The notes below the pieces were generated by a model, which worked only from the letters and a program-made list of their open reading frames with translations, ran no database searches and was not told the origin of the DNA. The position numbers were made by a program, and so were the translations under genes. A stretch of DNA of 58,918 nt from Patescibacteria group bacterium (lineage in GTDB: Bacteria; Patescibacteriota; Patescibacteriia; 2-12-FULL-60-25): positions 1 through 58,918 of the forward strand of contig JAGOTP010000004.1 of the NCBI GenBank assembly GCA_018061755.1, in the 5' to 3' direction. This document shows positions 7,974 through 16,344 of this stretch, piece by piece. Within the stretch, counting starts at the first letter, position 1; each line of letters opens with the position of its first letter.

Positions 7974-8420
7974 TCAGGTCGTCGCGTCCGCGATGCGCTC
8001 GACGAGCTCCACCGTCTCCGCCAGCCGATCGGCGGGGGCGCTGTTCGGACGTGAGGTCAGGAAGGTGTCTCGAGTCGTCAGCGCCTCGATGATCTCGTCG
8101 ACCTTCGTCTGGGTGAGCCCGACCTCTTCGAGGGGCTGCCCGGCGGGGGGCTTGAAGATCGCGGCGACGAGAGAGGACGAGGAGCCGAGTTCCTTGATGA
8201 CCCCCTCCCGAGTTCCACTGAGGCCGGTGCGCAGCATCTCGAGCACCCCCTCCCGCGTCTCGTAGTTGCAGGACACGTCGAAGAGCGGCTTGTAGTCGTG
8301 GCCGGGGCCACGTGCGATGACGAGGCCGTACTTGCCCGACTCCGGGTCTTTGATGACCGCGAAGTAGAGGTCATCGGGGTTGGTGAAGATCTCGAGAGCC
8401 GTGATGAGCGACAGTCCCAT
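7974..8420 (-). CDS. GC-rich orphan protein, 148 aa
   Basis: The ATG at 8420 has a good SD sequence (TGGAGG, 6 bases away), unlike the core genes here; an in-frame extension to 8606 would reach into the promoter. The protein begins with a beta-rich segment (DLYFAVIKDPESGKYGLVIARG) and continues helical (REGVLEMLRTGL, TKVDEIIEALTTRD, RLAETVELVERIAD). There is no signal peptide or membrane span. Codons favour C or G in third position far more than in the flanking genes. It has its own promoter, leader hairpin and terminator. I recognise no family. Horizontal acquisition from a high-GC source is an inference. Confidence 0.65.
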   Translation of the reverse strand: MGLSLITALEIFTNPDDLYFAVIKDPESGKYGLVIARGPGHDYKPLFDVSCNYETREGVLEMLRTGLSGTREGVIKELGSSSSLVAAIFKPPAGQPLEEVGLTQTKVDEIIEALTTRDTFLTSRPNSAPADRLAETVELVERIADATT

Positions 8421-8771
8421 GGTGTGCCTCCAGAAACGATGCACCGTTTGGCGGTGGGGACGTAATGTCCCTATTGAGCTGTGTGAATCCTCACGCCGCA
8501 CTCTATCGAGATTGTGGCGCTGTGTAAGGGCAAAACGACCTATTTTGCTCTCACACAGAAGGATGTTGTAATGCGAGACTGTAGCAGAAAAAGACGGTTT
8601 TGTCAACCGGCCTGACGGCTAAAATAAGCCTTTTACGCTAGGATAAGCCACTCTCTAGCATACGGAATGATGTTTCTTAATAGATGCTCAGCTTCTCTTA
8701 ACGAATAGATGCCCGATTGGAGAGTTCTGCTCATCTAACGGATAGACTAGCGCTCCTGTAAGTACTTTATT
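8421..8771. other. Intergenic leader and promoter stretch
   Basis: These 351 bases hold no convincing gene. They contain the 5' leader of the unit at 7974-8420 with the hairpin GGGAC/GTCCC (8457-8471), then its promoter, then AT-rich DNA. The latter has loosely repeated units (AATAGATGC twice, and AACGGATAGAC) between about 8670 and 8750. These may be operator-like but are too diverged to call. Confidence 0.5.
8578..8606 (-). promoter_or_regulatory. Near-consensus sigma-70 promoter of the 148-aa gene
   Basis: On the minus strand: TTGACA at 8606-8601, a 17-base spacer, then TACAGT at 8583-8578. Transcription would start near 8571, giving a leader of about 150 bases that includes the hairpin at 8457-8471. 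Confidence 0.65.
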
Positions 8772-8978
8772 TTAAGCCAAAATCCGCTCTCGTTCTGCGT
8801 CCTTTCCGAACTCGTACCATTGTTTCAGCTCTAGGATGAGCGGGTTCCAAACTTCCTCTATGTGGGCTACCAAAGAAGAAACATCGTCACATGGCGGTGT
8901 TTTTTCGTTTTCAGAAGTTCTCACACTAATCTCTGGTTCCGATCTGCAAGATACTTTATCTAAAGTATTGTCTTTCAC
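8772..8978 (-). CDS. Small protein, possibly coupled to the HEPN-like gene
   Basis: The reading frame has 68 aa and a GTG start at 8978 that shares its first base with the TAG stop of the upstream gene (TAGTG), a typical translational-coupling overlap. The C-terminal half (VWNPLILELKQWYEFGKDAERERILA) is helical. The middle (residues about 24-38) is encoded by the degenerate copy of the tRNA-end/terminator block and resembles the last residues of the recombinase. It may therefore be a chance frame over an attachment-site remnant. Real gene or accident cannot be settled by eye. Confidence 0.35.
   Translation of the reverse strand: MKDNTLDKVSCRSEPEISVRTSENEKTPPCDDVSSLVAHIEEVWNPLILELKQWYEFGKDAERERILA
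8864..8905. repeat. Diverged copy of the tRNA-Glu 3' end and its terminator
   Basis: GGGCTACCAAA is identical to 1057-1067. It is followed at the same spacing by a hairpin (AAACATCGTC ... GGCGGTGTTT, then T-rich) whose stem differs from the first copy at several positions but still pairs. Similarity continues for about 15 bases beyond. This is a candidate right attachment site of the island. Confidence 0.5.
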
Positions 8979-9781
8979 TAGGAAAAGAATCTTGGACTTT
9001 TAAGAAGCTTGAACCCGTCAATGCTGCAATGATCTGTAATCATTTTGGCGAAGAAGGGTATGGTGATTAGTGAAAGTTTTAGTGCAGGCTTATACCAGAA
9101 CACATCAATTGCTATTTGATTCTTAAATTCCGCGAGGCTTAGGCCAGACCACTTCATGTCGCCCGCACCTAGTCTTCTAACGGCGCTGTGTGCATCGTAG
9201 TTAGGGTGAGAAGCATTACAGATAACCCCATAAAGATCAGTCATCGGAGTGCGGCTTTCTAAAGATTCTGTCTCGTTTTCTGCAATATATCTGTCCAATG
9301 TTTCAAACATTGTGAGAATATTTACAGAGTCTATATGACCAATTCTTAGTTTCCCACTATCTTTTTTACTAATCTTATTGCCTAAAGATATTTGTTGAAG
9401 GCATTTAAGATAGTCATCAGGTTTGAGATCGCGTTCCATCAAAGAGTATAGATGAGCCAATAGGGCGGGAATTTCCATGAATGACTTGAGGATCGCAAAT
9501 ACGCTTAAAATGTTTTGTGTATTTATTGCTTCAATCAAACCATTTCTTAAGTAGATAGATCTAAGAAGGGTACTACTTAGAATTTCTTGTATTCGAGCAG
9601 GGATCAGTCTCTCATCTGAAGGATCATATTGATAGTTAATGTCGGTATAGATATAGCTCTCAAGTTGGTCTATATATCCCTCTAAAAGATCAAATGTTTC
9701 AGATACCCCTTCGTATTCATAGGAAGAAGGGGGTATCACTGGTCTAATGAGTTTAATGTCTAGAAAATCAGTTTTGTTCAT
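8978..9781 (-). CDS. Helical protein resembling DUF5677/HEPN-type families, 267 aa
   Basis: The protein is AT-rich in coding and almost entirely helical. The segment LRSIYLRNGLIEAINTQNILSVFAILKSFMEIPALLAHLYS (about residues 72-112) has the Arg/Glu-spaced helices seen in DUF5677-like proteins. Later CNASHPNYDAH (about 187-197) offers conserved-looking His residues. It is similar in plan, not in close sequence, to the gene at 6888-7694. No membrane segment is seen, although SLITIPFFAKM is hydrophobic. It may be part of a defence-type island. The start is the ATG at 9781, with no clear SD sequence. Confidence 0.5.
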   Translation of the reverse strand: MNKTDFLDIKLIRPVIPPSSYEYEGVSETFDLLEGYIDQLESYIYTDINYQYDPSDERLIPARIQEILSSTLLRSIYLRNGLIEAINTQNILSVFAILKSFMEIPALLAHLYSLMERDLKPDDYLKCLQQISLGNKISKKDSGKLRIGHIDSVNILTMFETLDRYIAENETESLESRTPMTDLYGVICNASHPNYDAHSAVRRLGAGDMKWSGLSLAEFKNQIAIDVFWYKPALKLSLITIPFFAKMITDHCSIDGFKLLKSPRFFS

Positions 9782-9963
9782 ACGCTTAGTATCTCATTTC
9801 TTAATTGAAAACACGATATTTGGTGGATATTTTTTATGATTTGTTATCTGATGGTGTTTTTTGTTCGGAAAACCTCGAGATAAGATACTAGTATGAAGCC
9901 AAACGCTTGCGGATCCGGTATGTTGTCAGCATATTCCCCACACAAGACCCTTTTTCTTTCTTT

Positions 9964-11721
9964 ATGAGCACCCCTCCCCGCTGGGATCTAAGCGATTTGT
10001 TCATCGGCACCCACGATCCAGCCATCGACCAAGCCTTCGCCACGGCCGCTACTGAAAGCAAAGCTCTTGTGAACGACTACAAGGGTAAAGTTGCCACATT
10101 ATCCGCTGATCGTATCCGTGATTTGCTTGAACGGTACGAGCGTATTCTCCAGACTCTTACCAAGCCCACAGATTTCGCTTATTTGCTTTATACGATTGAT
10201 CCAGGTGACGCGACTCGTGAAGGTTTCCAATCCGTTATGCGCGAGCGTGCACTTGAGATCGAGCGTGAGATTATGTGGGTTAATTTGGAGCTGGCTGAGC
10301 TTTCAGAAGAACGCCTGAAGAACCTTTTGTCTGCACAAGAAACCGCTTTTTATCGCCATGTCTTGGAAAATAACTTGGCTGCCAAACCGCATCAATTACC
10401 CGAAGCCCAGGAACAGCTTATGGCTGACCTACAACAAACAGGTCGCCAAGCTTTTTATACCCTGTTCGAACAGGAGGATGCGACGAAACGGTTCCAGCTT
10501 GATGGCGAAGAGCGGACTTTGGAATCGTTGATCCATGAAGGGTATAACCCCGATCGTGCTGTCCGTAAACAAGCGGTTGAAGTGCTGTCTAAGGGTCTCG
10601 AGGAAGAAGCTCAGCGTCGCAGCTTCATCTATACAAACATCATCAAAAACAAGCAGACGACCGATAAATACCGTAAATATGAATACCCGGAGCAGGTACG
10701 GCATTTAGCCAATGAAACCACACAGGCTGCCGTCGAGGCGCTTGCCCAAACGGTTGAGGCTTACCAAGGCCTCTTCCAACAATATTACGTTTGGAAAGCC
10801 AAGCAGCTTGGGATCGAGAAGCTGGCTGATTATGATCTCTATGCTCCACTGCCAGGTGTCGAAAAGACCTACACCTTCGATGAGGCTCGTGAAATTGTTT
10901 TGCAATCATTTGCTGCCTTCTCACCGAAAATTGCGGCACATGCCAAAGAGTTCTTTGATAACGGCTGGATCGATGCCGAGCCTGCACCAGGCAAGCAAAA
11001 TGGTGCCTATTGCCAGTATATTTCTGCAGACCTCCACCCTTATGTCTTCCTGAATTTTCAAGGCAAGATCGGCGATGTGCTGACCCTGGCCCACGAGCTT
11101 GGACATGCCGTTCACACGATGCTGGCGCGACCAAAAGGCTATTTGCAGTTCACGACGCCGCTCACGCTCGCAGAAACCGCTAGCGTCTTTAGTGAAATAT
11201 TGGTCTTCGATGAGTTGCACAAGCAGCTGACCGATCCAAAGGACCGGATTGCCTTTACTGCAGCCAAGATCGAAGAAACCTTCTCGTCGGTCTTCCGTCA
11301 GATCAACCTGTACCGCTTCGAGCAGAAGGCTCACCATTTTGTCCGCGAACACGGCTTTGCGACGCCTGAGAACTACCAGGAAATGTGGATGGAGACCACA
11401 AAAGAGCTGTTTGGCAACGCGCTCGATGTCTCGCCTGAGTACCGTCACCGTTGGAGCTATATCAGCCATTTCTTCGACCGCGAGTTTTACGTCTACGCCT
11501 ATGCCTTTGGGGAACTTATCACTTGTTGCCTCTACGAGGAGTCAAAACTTCATCCGGAAAATTTCAGTGAGAAATATACTGAACTTTTGAGTGGGGGTGG
11601 TGCAAAGAGTCCTAAGGAATTACTCGCTCCCGTAGGTCTTGATCCAGAATCGACGGAGACTTGGAAGCGGGGATTGGAATGGATCAAGCGTCTTGTTGAT
11701 GAAACCACAGCTGGCACATAA
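9964..11721 (+). CDS. pepF: M3-family oligoendopeptidase (PepF-like)
   Basis: A cytoplasmic zinc peptidase of the M3B oligoendopeptidase F type that trims short peptides. The active-site motif HELGH is visible in TLAHELGHAVHTMLAR, with the third ligand region (ETASVFSEI) about 25 residues later. The length of about 585 aa is normal. I choose the ATG at 9964 (MSTPPRWDLSDLF), because the WDLSDL opening is typical for the family; the frame is open from 9907 upstream. It is the first core-type gene after the island, and the plus-strand arm starts here. It is followed 38 bases later by the dUTPase-fold gene. Confidence 0.9.
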   Translation: MSTPPRWDLSDLFIGTHDPAIDQAFATAATESKALVNDYKGKVATLSADRIRDLLERYERILQTLTKPTDFAYLLYTIDPGDATREGFQSVMRERALEIEREIMWVNLELAELSEERLKNLLSAQETAFYRHVLENNLAAKPHQLPEAQEQLMADLQQTGRQAFYTLFEQEDATKRFQLDGEERTLESLIHEGYNPDRAVRKQAVEVLSKGLEEEAQRRSFIYTNIIKNKQTTDKYRKYEYPEQVRHLANETTQAAVEALAQTVEAYQGLFQQYYVWKAKQLGIEKLADYDLYAPLPGVEKTYTFDEAREIVLQSFAAFSPKIAAHAKEFFDNGWIDAEPAPGKQNGAYCQYISADLHPYVFLNFQGKIGDVLTLAHELGHAVHTMLARPKGYLQFTTPLTLAETASVFSEILVFDELHKQLTDPKDRIAFTAAKIEETFSSVFRQINLYRFEQKAHHFVREHGFATPENYQEMWMETTKELFGNALDVSPEYRHRWSYISHFFDREFYVYAYAFGELITCCLYEESKLHPENFSEKYTELLSGGGAKSPKELLAPVGLDPESTETWKRGLEWIKRLVDETTAGT

Positions 11722-11759
11722 TAGCTGTAGTTCTTAACTGTTTACTTACACCTTACACT

Positions 11760-12608
11760 ATGGAGCAGACTGGTTCTCTTAACAAAAACAACATGGAGCT
11801 GGCCATTCGCCCTGATTTGATCAAGACAACGATGGAACGGCTGAAGGCGTTAGGCGGCTACTGGATCAGTCGAGATGTGAAGATGGAGAATAGTCTGACG
11901 ATTCCCGCAAGATCAATCGCACGTGACGAAGTAACTATCTCTTTGACGAAAGAGGATCTTCCGCCCGTTCCTCTCAGTCGCGAACTGTTTACGCTTTTAA
12001 ATTGGTCAACAAGAAGTTATCTAGCTCAAATTGGGATCGAAGTAGATTTTGATGCTGATTGTGTGACGGATGAGATGCTACTAGGTCTAAATGAAGGACG
12101 ACAGGTTAGTATTCCAGTCGATATCCTCAATCTTTCAAATAGGCCGATCGAAGTGAGCGGAGGAATCATGCGATTTTTTTGGGTCAACGAAGATCAGAGA
12201 TTACGAGGTGAAGGGTTAGCGGGAGCGGTGAACTCTCAACAAATCATGATTAAAGGTGTAGCAGGAGCTGACTGGATGATAAATGAAGGTGGAACTGCTA
12301 TCACGCTTCCGATTCGTCAGGTATTCGCTATCCCAACCTCAGAAGAAGTCGTACGCATTAGTGGTAAGAAAGACTTGCCAGGAGTTCAGATGCCTGTTTC
12401 ACAAGTGGAAGAGACTGAGTTCAAAATAGGGGAGACGCCTCCGATTCGAATGGGAAAGGAGACAGTAGGTGTTATTAATTGGGGAGTCCAAGATCTTGGC
12501 GGTCGCCATACCCGTTCTCCACTCATTGACCCTGGATTTGAGGGACCAATCAGAACGGAAACGGTAAACACGCAGGGACCGATCAGTCTTCTGTTGTATA
12601 GGAAATAG
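11760..12608 (+). CDS. dUTPase/dCTP deaminase-fold protein, divergent
   Basis: The protein is 282 aa. The C-terminal part contains GRHTRSPLIDPGFEGPIRTE, which matches the conserved IDPGF.G core of the trimeric dUTPase/dCTP deaminase superfamily, followed by a beta-rich end. The N-terminal 130 residues are unusual for this family and do not match the short dUTPase. A catalytic role in pyrimidine nucleotide clean-up is possible, but key deaminase residues cannot be verified by eye. The gene ends at a strong bidirectional hairpin and converges on the kinase gene. Confidence 0.6.
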   Translation: MEQTGSLNKNNMELAIRPDLIKTTMERLKALGGYWISRDVKMENSLTIPARSIARDEVTISLTKEDLPPVPLSRELFTLLNWSTRSYLAQIGIEVDFDADCVTDEMLLGLNEGRQVSIPVDILNLSNRPIEVSGGIMRFFWVNEDQRLRGEGLAGAVNSQQIMIKGVAGADWMINEGGTAITLPIRQVFAIPTSEEVVRISGKKDLPGVQMPVSQVEETEFKIGETPPIRMGKETVGVINWGVQDLGGRHTRSPLIDPGFEGPIRTETVNTQGPISLLLYRK

Positions 12609-12646
12609 TAACCTTGGTTTAAAACAGACAACGCAAAAGAATTTGA

Positions 12647-12694
12647 AATCCCCCGTCGACCAGTCAAGCTTACGCTTGCGGTCGGCGGGGGATT
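12647..12694. terminator. Bidirectional terminator hairpin, 15-bp stem
   Basis: AATCCCCCGTCGACC (12647-12661) pairs with GGTCGGCGGGGGATT (12680-12694) over 15 positions with a single G-T. It separates two convergent genes. A second small hairpin, GTGCGG/CCGCAC, lies at 12701-12718, in the 3' untranslated part of the kinase transcript. Confidence 0.75.
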
Positions 12695-12733
12695 GGCCAC
12701 GTGCGGGGAGTGCCGCACGGCCTCGTTCTTGAG

Positions 12734-14365
12734 CTAGTGCCAGTAGCTCGGTAGTCGGATGACGTGAGGACGGAGGGGAAGGTGCTGGCGGCAGCCTTCC
12801 GGGAGGTCGGTGGGAGCACTACCCGGGAAGATGCGATCTCGGGTGTGGAGCGTGTTGCACCAATACCTCCGCCGTTCTTCACTCAGGCTATCCCAGTTCC
12901 TGCGTAGCCAGGCGTTTTGCAGAGCCTGAGAAGTGGGAGCGGGAGGAGGGCCCCCGACGTTGCCGAAGGGGGATGTTGAAGGCCTGATCGGGTAGCCGAC
13001 CGGATCGACGGATGCAGCTGGAGGTGGGGTGACCTCGTTCGGCGGCTCCTCTGGCGGATCCGTGGGCTCAGGTCGTCGGTTGCGGGTGCCCCGTCGAGCG
13101 TGGCGTCCGCGCCTTGAGGGCTCGCGTCCGCCGTCTTCGTCGACTGCACTGTCAGTCGTCTCTCCGGCGTCGCCTTCGCCCGCATCCGTTGCCACGATGG
13201 CTACGATCGGTTCGTGCGGCGTTGTTGATCCGGTGAGCGCGATGATTGCTCCGAAGTAGAAGACGGCGAACAGTGCGACGACTAGAACTACGGCGAGCCA
13301 GGATCTGATCAGCGACCAGCTCTTCGGGGGTTGACTCGCTCGAGGAGGTGATGATGACGGTGCGCCTTGAGCGCTATCCGTCTTCACCTCCACCTGAACG
13401 GTCTTGTCCCAGCGACTCGTCAGTCCAGCCGGCGGCAGGACTCCGCCTTGCGCTGCGACTGTGCCACCTGCTTTGAAGGTGTCGGAGGCGGCCGGTGCCG
13501 CAGGGCTGGTGGACGCTCGGGTCGCTGGTACCTTCTGCGAACCTGCCAACATGCGCAGGTACTGGTCCAGGTCACGGGCCAGGGGTTCTGCCGACGGGTA
13601 CTGCCCTTGCTGGTTGAGACAGAGTCCCTTCGAGATCATTGCCCACAGGCTGTCGTCAAGACCTCGCCGCTCCGGCAAGAACTTGCGGGAGCTGATAGCC
13701 TTGCCGATTTCAGTCCCGTTGAAGGGATATGCTCGAACCCCCGTCACCAGCTCGTAGAGGATGGCGGCGAGTGACCATGCATCGTCACGCGGTCCAGCGT
13801 CTTTCGTCGATTCGATCTGGGCAAGGCTGCAGAATTCCGGCGTGCCGAAGAAGACCCCCGTCCGTGTCGTTGCCTGGGTGTCATCTCGGAGTTTGGCGAT
13901 TCCGAAATCCAGCACCTTCACCTTGTCGTCTGACGTCAGGAAGATATTAGCCGGTTTCAGATCACGATGTGTGACGCTCTGTTCGTGAGCGTAGGCCACG
14001 ATCTGGGCGACATCCCGGATGATCTCGACCGCCTTGTAGGGGGAGAGTCGGTGTCGCGCGAGACGTGCGTCGAGCGATTCACCGATCAGGAGTTCCATGA
14101 CAAGGAAGAGGTTGCCCTCCGCCTCACCGTGGTCGATGTAGCTCACGATTCCAGTGCAGCCCTGTGACAGGCGCCTCAGGATCTGAGCTTCTTTGACGAA
14201 GCGTGCCCGGATTTCTCCGCGCGCCATCGAGCCGTACAAGACTTTGATGGCAACGAATTTCCCCGTCGGTTCGTGTCTCCCCTTGAAGACCCTGCCCATC
14301 CCTCCTTCTCCAAGGAGTTCGAGCAGGCGATAGTGTCCAACGCAGCTGCCTACGTCCAACTCCAT
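12734..14365 (-). CDS. Membrane Ser/Thr protein kinase, GC-rich, myxobacterial type
   Basis: The product is 543 aa from the ATG at 14365, which has a purine-rich SD region (CAGGGGTG). The kinase domain covers about 10-290: glycine loop GEGGMGRVF, Lys41 in VAIKVL, HRDLKPAN (133-140) and DFG (153-155). The APE-type motif reads SLAQIE instead of SPEQ, so that Glu is missing. A Pro/Ser/Ala linker is followed by one transmembrane helix (about 372-400), an external acidic/basic stretch and a short C-terminal domain with two Cys. Such kinases sense envelope signals. Strong GC bias, an SD sequence, its own promoter and its own terminator set it apart from neighbours and suggest acquisition from a high-GC donor. 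Confidence 0.88.
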   Translation of the reverse strand: MELDVGSCVGHYRLLELLGEGGMGRVFKGRHEPTGKFVAIKVLYGSMARGEIRARFVKEAQILRRLSQGCTGIVSYIDHGEAEGNLFLVMELLIGESLDARLARHRLSPYKAVEIIRDVAQIVAYAHEQSVTHRDLKPANIFLTSDDKVKVLDFGIAKLRDDTQATTRTGVFFGTPEFCSLAQIESTKDAGPRDDAWSLAAILYELVTGVRAYPFNGTEIGKAISSRKFLPERRGLDDSLWAMISKGLCLNQQGQYPSAEPLARDLDQYLRMLAGSQKVPATRASTSPAAPAASDTFKAGGTVAAQGGVLPPAGLTSRWDKTVQVEVKTDSAQGAPSSSPPRASQPPKSWSLIRSWLAVVLVVALFAVFYFGAIIALTGSTTPHEPIVAIVATDAGEGDAGETTDSAVDEDGGREPSRRGRHARRGTRNRRPEPTDPPEEPPNEVTPPPAASVDPVGYPIRPSTSPFGNVGGPPPAPTSQALQNAWLRRNWDSLSEERRRYWCNTLHTRDRIFPGSAPTDLPEGCRQHLPLRPHVIRLPSYWH

Positions 14366-14417
14366 GGTGTCACCCCTGTTTCCTCTTGGCTGTTTGTCCG
14401 TGTTGTGAAAAAGCTCT

Positions 14418-14492
14418 TTCGCCTGACAAAAACTCAAACCAGAGCTAGTGCAGGCGAACGCTACAGCCTAGCAAAAAATCAAAAAAAGTCAA
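14418..14492 (-). promoter_or_regulatory. Promoter and 5' leader hairpin of the kinase gene
   Basis: On the minus strand TTGACT (14492-14487), a 16-base spacer and TAGGCT (14470-14465) form a likely promoter. The leader then begins with a perfect 8-bp hairpin, TTCGCCTG (14418-14425) with CAGGCGAA (14451-14458). A stem at the very 5' end of the mRNA could protect it from decay. Confidence 0.6.
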
Positions 14493-14513
14493 TGATAGAC
14501 CGAAAAAATAGGC

Positions 14514-15227
14514 TTAGTTAGGTAAAAAAGACAGATCCATCCAGTACTTCTTGGGGTTTTGCGGATGAACCAGGACGTCGATGGTTGTTCTACCGGTCAA
14601 AAAAGGTGCCGGATCGGTCCAAACAATCTCGCTCAAAAAGTACTGAATTTCGCCTGTAAACGGGTTTTTGCCCTGTGTAGAAATTTGGTAACCGTAGTTA
14701 TGATTCACGCGAACACGAGTGTTCTGTTCAATAGCTAGATAGGTTGTTGCGATTCTCTGGCCATTTTGTTTTAACCAGTTTTTTAATCGCCAGTATCGAA
14801 TAACGATGATTGTTCGTCCAACGACGGCAGCGAGAAAGACAAGCCCGATGAAGCCCACCAAGACATTTCCGGCCCAAAGTTGGAGGAATGATTCAATCGA
14901 TGCGTCCTCTGCTTTGTTGGGAGGATAGATCACCTTCACTCGTTCACCGACAGCGTACGCGGGAGGATTGGTTCCGGCGGCGCCGTCAAAGGATAAAACT
15001 CGTCCATCAGTGGTTGTAAAACGTACCACCGGTGCATAGACTGAGCCTCGATTTTTGGCGTTGGTTCGTTCGATTAGGGCCGTGACTGTTCCTTCCGTTC
15101 GAGTCCCATGCTTTACCAATGCGTAGGTTTCTTGGCTTAGAGTATAAGCTGCAAACAGACAGCCAGTTGAGGCGAGAAGACAGATCAGTCCAATCACTGG
15201 CTGCATCGGATGAAAAGAGCGTGCCAT
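14514..15227 (-). CDS. DUF3592-type membrane protein
   Basis: The product is about 237 aa from the ATG at 15227. The frame extends to 15371 but would overlap the divergent gene. Two membrane segments (about residues 8-30 and 116-140) flank a beta-rich external domain with the RTEGTVTALIER...VRFTTTDG...VGERVKVIYPPNKAEDA pattern typical of DUF3592 proteins. A second soluble beta-rich region follows. The function of the family is unknown. It lies divergent to the M29-like peptidase gene and has no SD sequence. Confidence 0.7.
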   Translation of the reverse strand: MARSFHPMQPVIGLICLLASTGCLFAAYTLSQETYALVKHGTRTEGTVTALIERTNAKNRGSVYAPVVRFTTTDGRVLSFDGAAGTNPPAYAVGERVKVIYPPNKAEDASIESFLQLWAGNVLVGFIGLVFLAAVVGRTIIVIRYWRLKNWLKQNGQRIATTYLAIEQNTRVRVNHNYGYQISTQGKNPFTGEIQYFLSEIVWTDPAPFLTGRTTIDVLVHPQNPKKYWMDLSFLPN

Positions 15228-15303
15228 ACAAAGAATGCTTCCAGTGTGAGCTGGAGGAGGAATTTTTGCAAAAGACATCCATAATGTCGTACGCTCTATG
15301 CCC

Positions 15304-16344
15304 ATGACCTCTCTTGCCGAACGTCTCAGATCGAATATCCACGCGATCCTAACCCATGCTTTGCCCTGCACGCCGAGCGATCAGGTTCTCGTTATTTATG
15401 ACGAAGAAGAACCCCTCACCCGTCTGGTCTTAGGTGCTTATCGGACAAATGTGCCCTGGGCAACTTTTATTTCTTTTCCTGAAGAGGGTCCAGAAGTCGT
15501 GAAGCGGGCGATTGAGCGTTTGTCACCGGGAGCTTTGGTCATCTTGGTCCAATCTTCTAGTTTTCGCTTAGATGCCTTCCGTATTCGTATCGAACTGTTC
15601 CGACGAGGCTTACGTACGATCGAGCATCCACATTTGAACCGTCTCAAGACAGAAGGGGAGATTGAATCATATGTTGATTCATTGGCCTATGATCCCGTTT
15701 ATTACCATACTCACGGCGAAGAACTGACAAAACTGATTCAAAGTACGAAACAATTAAAGGTTGTCTCACGAGACGGCCATGAGTTGGTCTATCTGGGTCC
15801 TTTTGAGGAATCTAAGAAAAACACAGGCGATTATCGTGGTATGGAAAACGTCGGTGGAACCTTTCCAATCGGTGAGGTTTTTACCGAACTGGTTGATTTG
15901 ACCCGAGTTCAGGGGATTGCCTCGATCTTCGCTTATGGCGGTATGGATTTCCGTACCCGTATCGTCGAACCATTTCAGATTCAGATCGTAGATGGTCTGC
16001 TCGTTCAGGCCAAGGGAGCGCCAGCTGAATTTGAAGAGATTCTCGCCATGGTCAATCAAAACGAATCTCCATTTATCCGGGAGTTAGGCTTCGGTCTCAA
16101 TCGAGCCTTCTCGAAAGAGTATCCTGTAGCCGACATCACGACCTTTGAGCGCCAACTCGGTGTTCACGTCTCCTTAGGTGAAAAACATACAATCTATCGC
16201 AAAGAGGGGATGAAACCGAAAGACACAAAATATCACATTGATCTATTCGTTGATGTGGCGGAAGTTTGGTTTGACGATCACTGCGGATTCAAAAACGGAG
16301 CTTATCTTTTCCCTTCAGCCAGCAAAGCAGCAATCGGTGCATAG
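15304..16344 (+). CDS. M29-type (thermophilic) aminopeptidase-like protein
   Basis: The product is about 346 aa from the second ATG (ATGCCCATG; the first at 15298 adds two residues). The middle has NVGGTFPIGEVFTELVD, which corresponds to the conserved N.P.GEVFT block of the M29 family. Later ELGFGLN, a LGEKHTIY segment and a YHIDLFVD metal-ligand region (HxD) fit the metal site. These enzymes are cobalt/zinc aminopeptidases. Ligand order looks complete, but the N-terminal half is weakly conserved, so an altered substrate is possible. Its last 43 bases overlap the convergent rnhB gene. Confidence 0.75.
   Translation: MTSLAERLRSNIHAILTHALPCTPSDQVLVIYDEEEPLTRLVLGAYRTNVPWATFISFPEEGPEVVKRAIERLSPGALVILVQSSSFRLDAFRIRIELFRRGLRTIEHPHLNRLKTEGEIESYVDSLAYDPVYYHTHGEELTKLIQSTKQLKVVSRDGHELVYLGPFEESKKNTGDYRGMENVGGTFPIGEVFTELVDLTRVQGIASIFAYGGMDFRTRIVEPFQIQIVDGLLVQAKGAPAEFEEILAMVNQNESPFIRELGFGLNRAFSKEYPVADITTFERQLGVHVSLGEKHTIYRKEGMKPKDTKYHIDLFVDVAEVWFDDHCGFKNGAYLFPSASKAAIGA

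Larger units (their letters stand above)
1063..8874. mobile_element. Candidate integrated element at tRNA-Glu
   Basis: The left edge is the tRNA-Glu 3' end with the serine recombinase facing it. At 8864-8905 the window holds a diverged second copy of the tRNA end (GGGCTACCAAA exact) plus the terminator hairpin. Between the two copies lie mostly unknown genes with no housekeeping function, on both strands. The copies are only about 70% identical outside the 11-bp block, so either the insertion is old or the second copy is the remnant of another element. A GC-rich unit at 7974-8420 sits inside. The right boundary is uncertain: the HEPN-like gene at 8978-9781 may also belong. Confidence 0.45.

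Noticed and set aside
8078-8374. 98-aa Ser/Arg-rich frame opposite phase of the GC-rich gene
   Set aside because: It is a typical shadow frame of GC-rich coding DNA (long runs of Ser and Arg), with no start signal.
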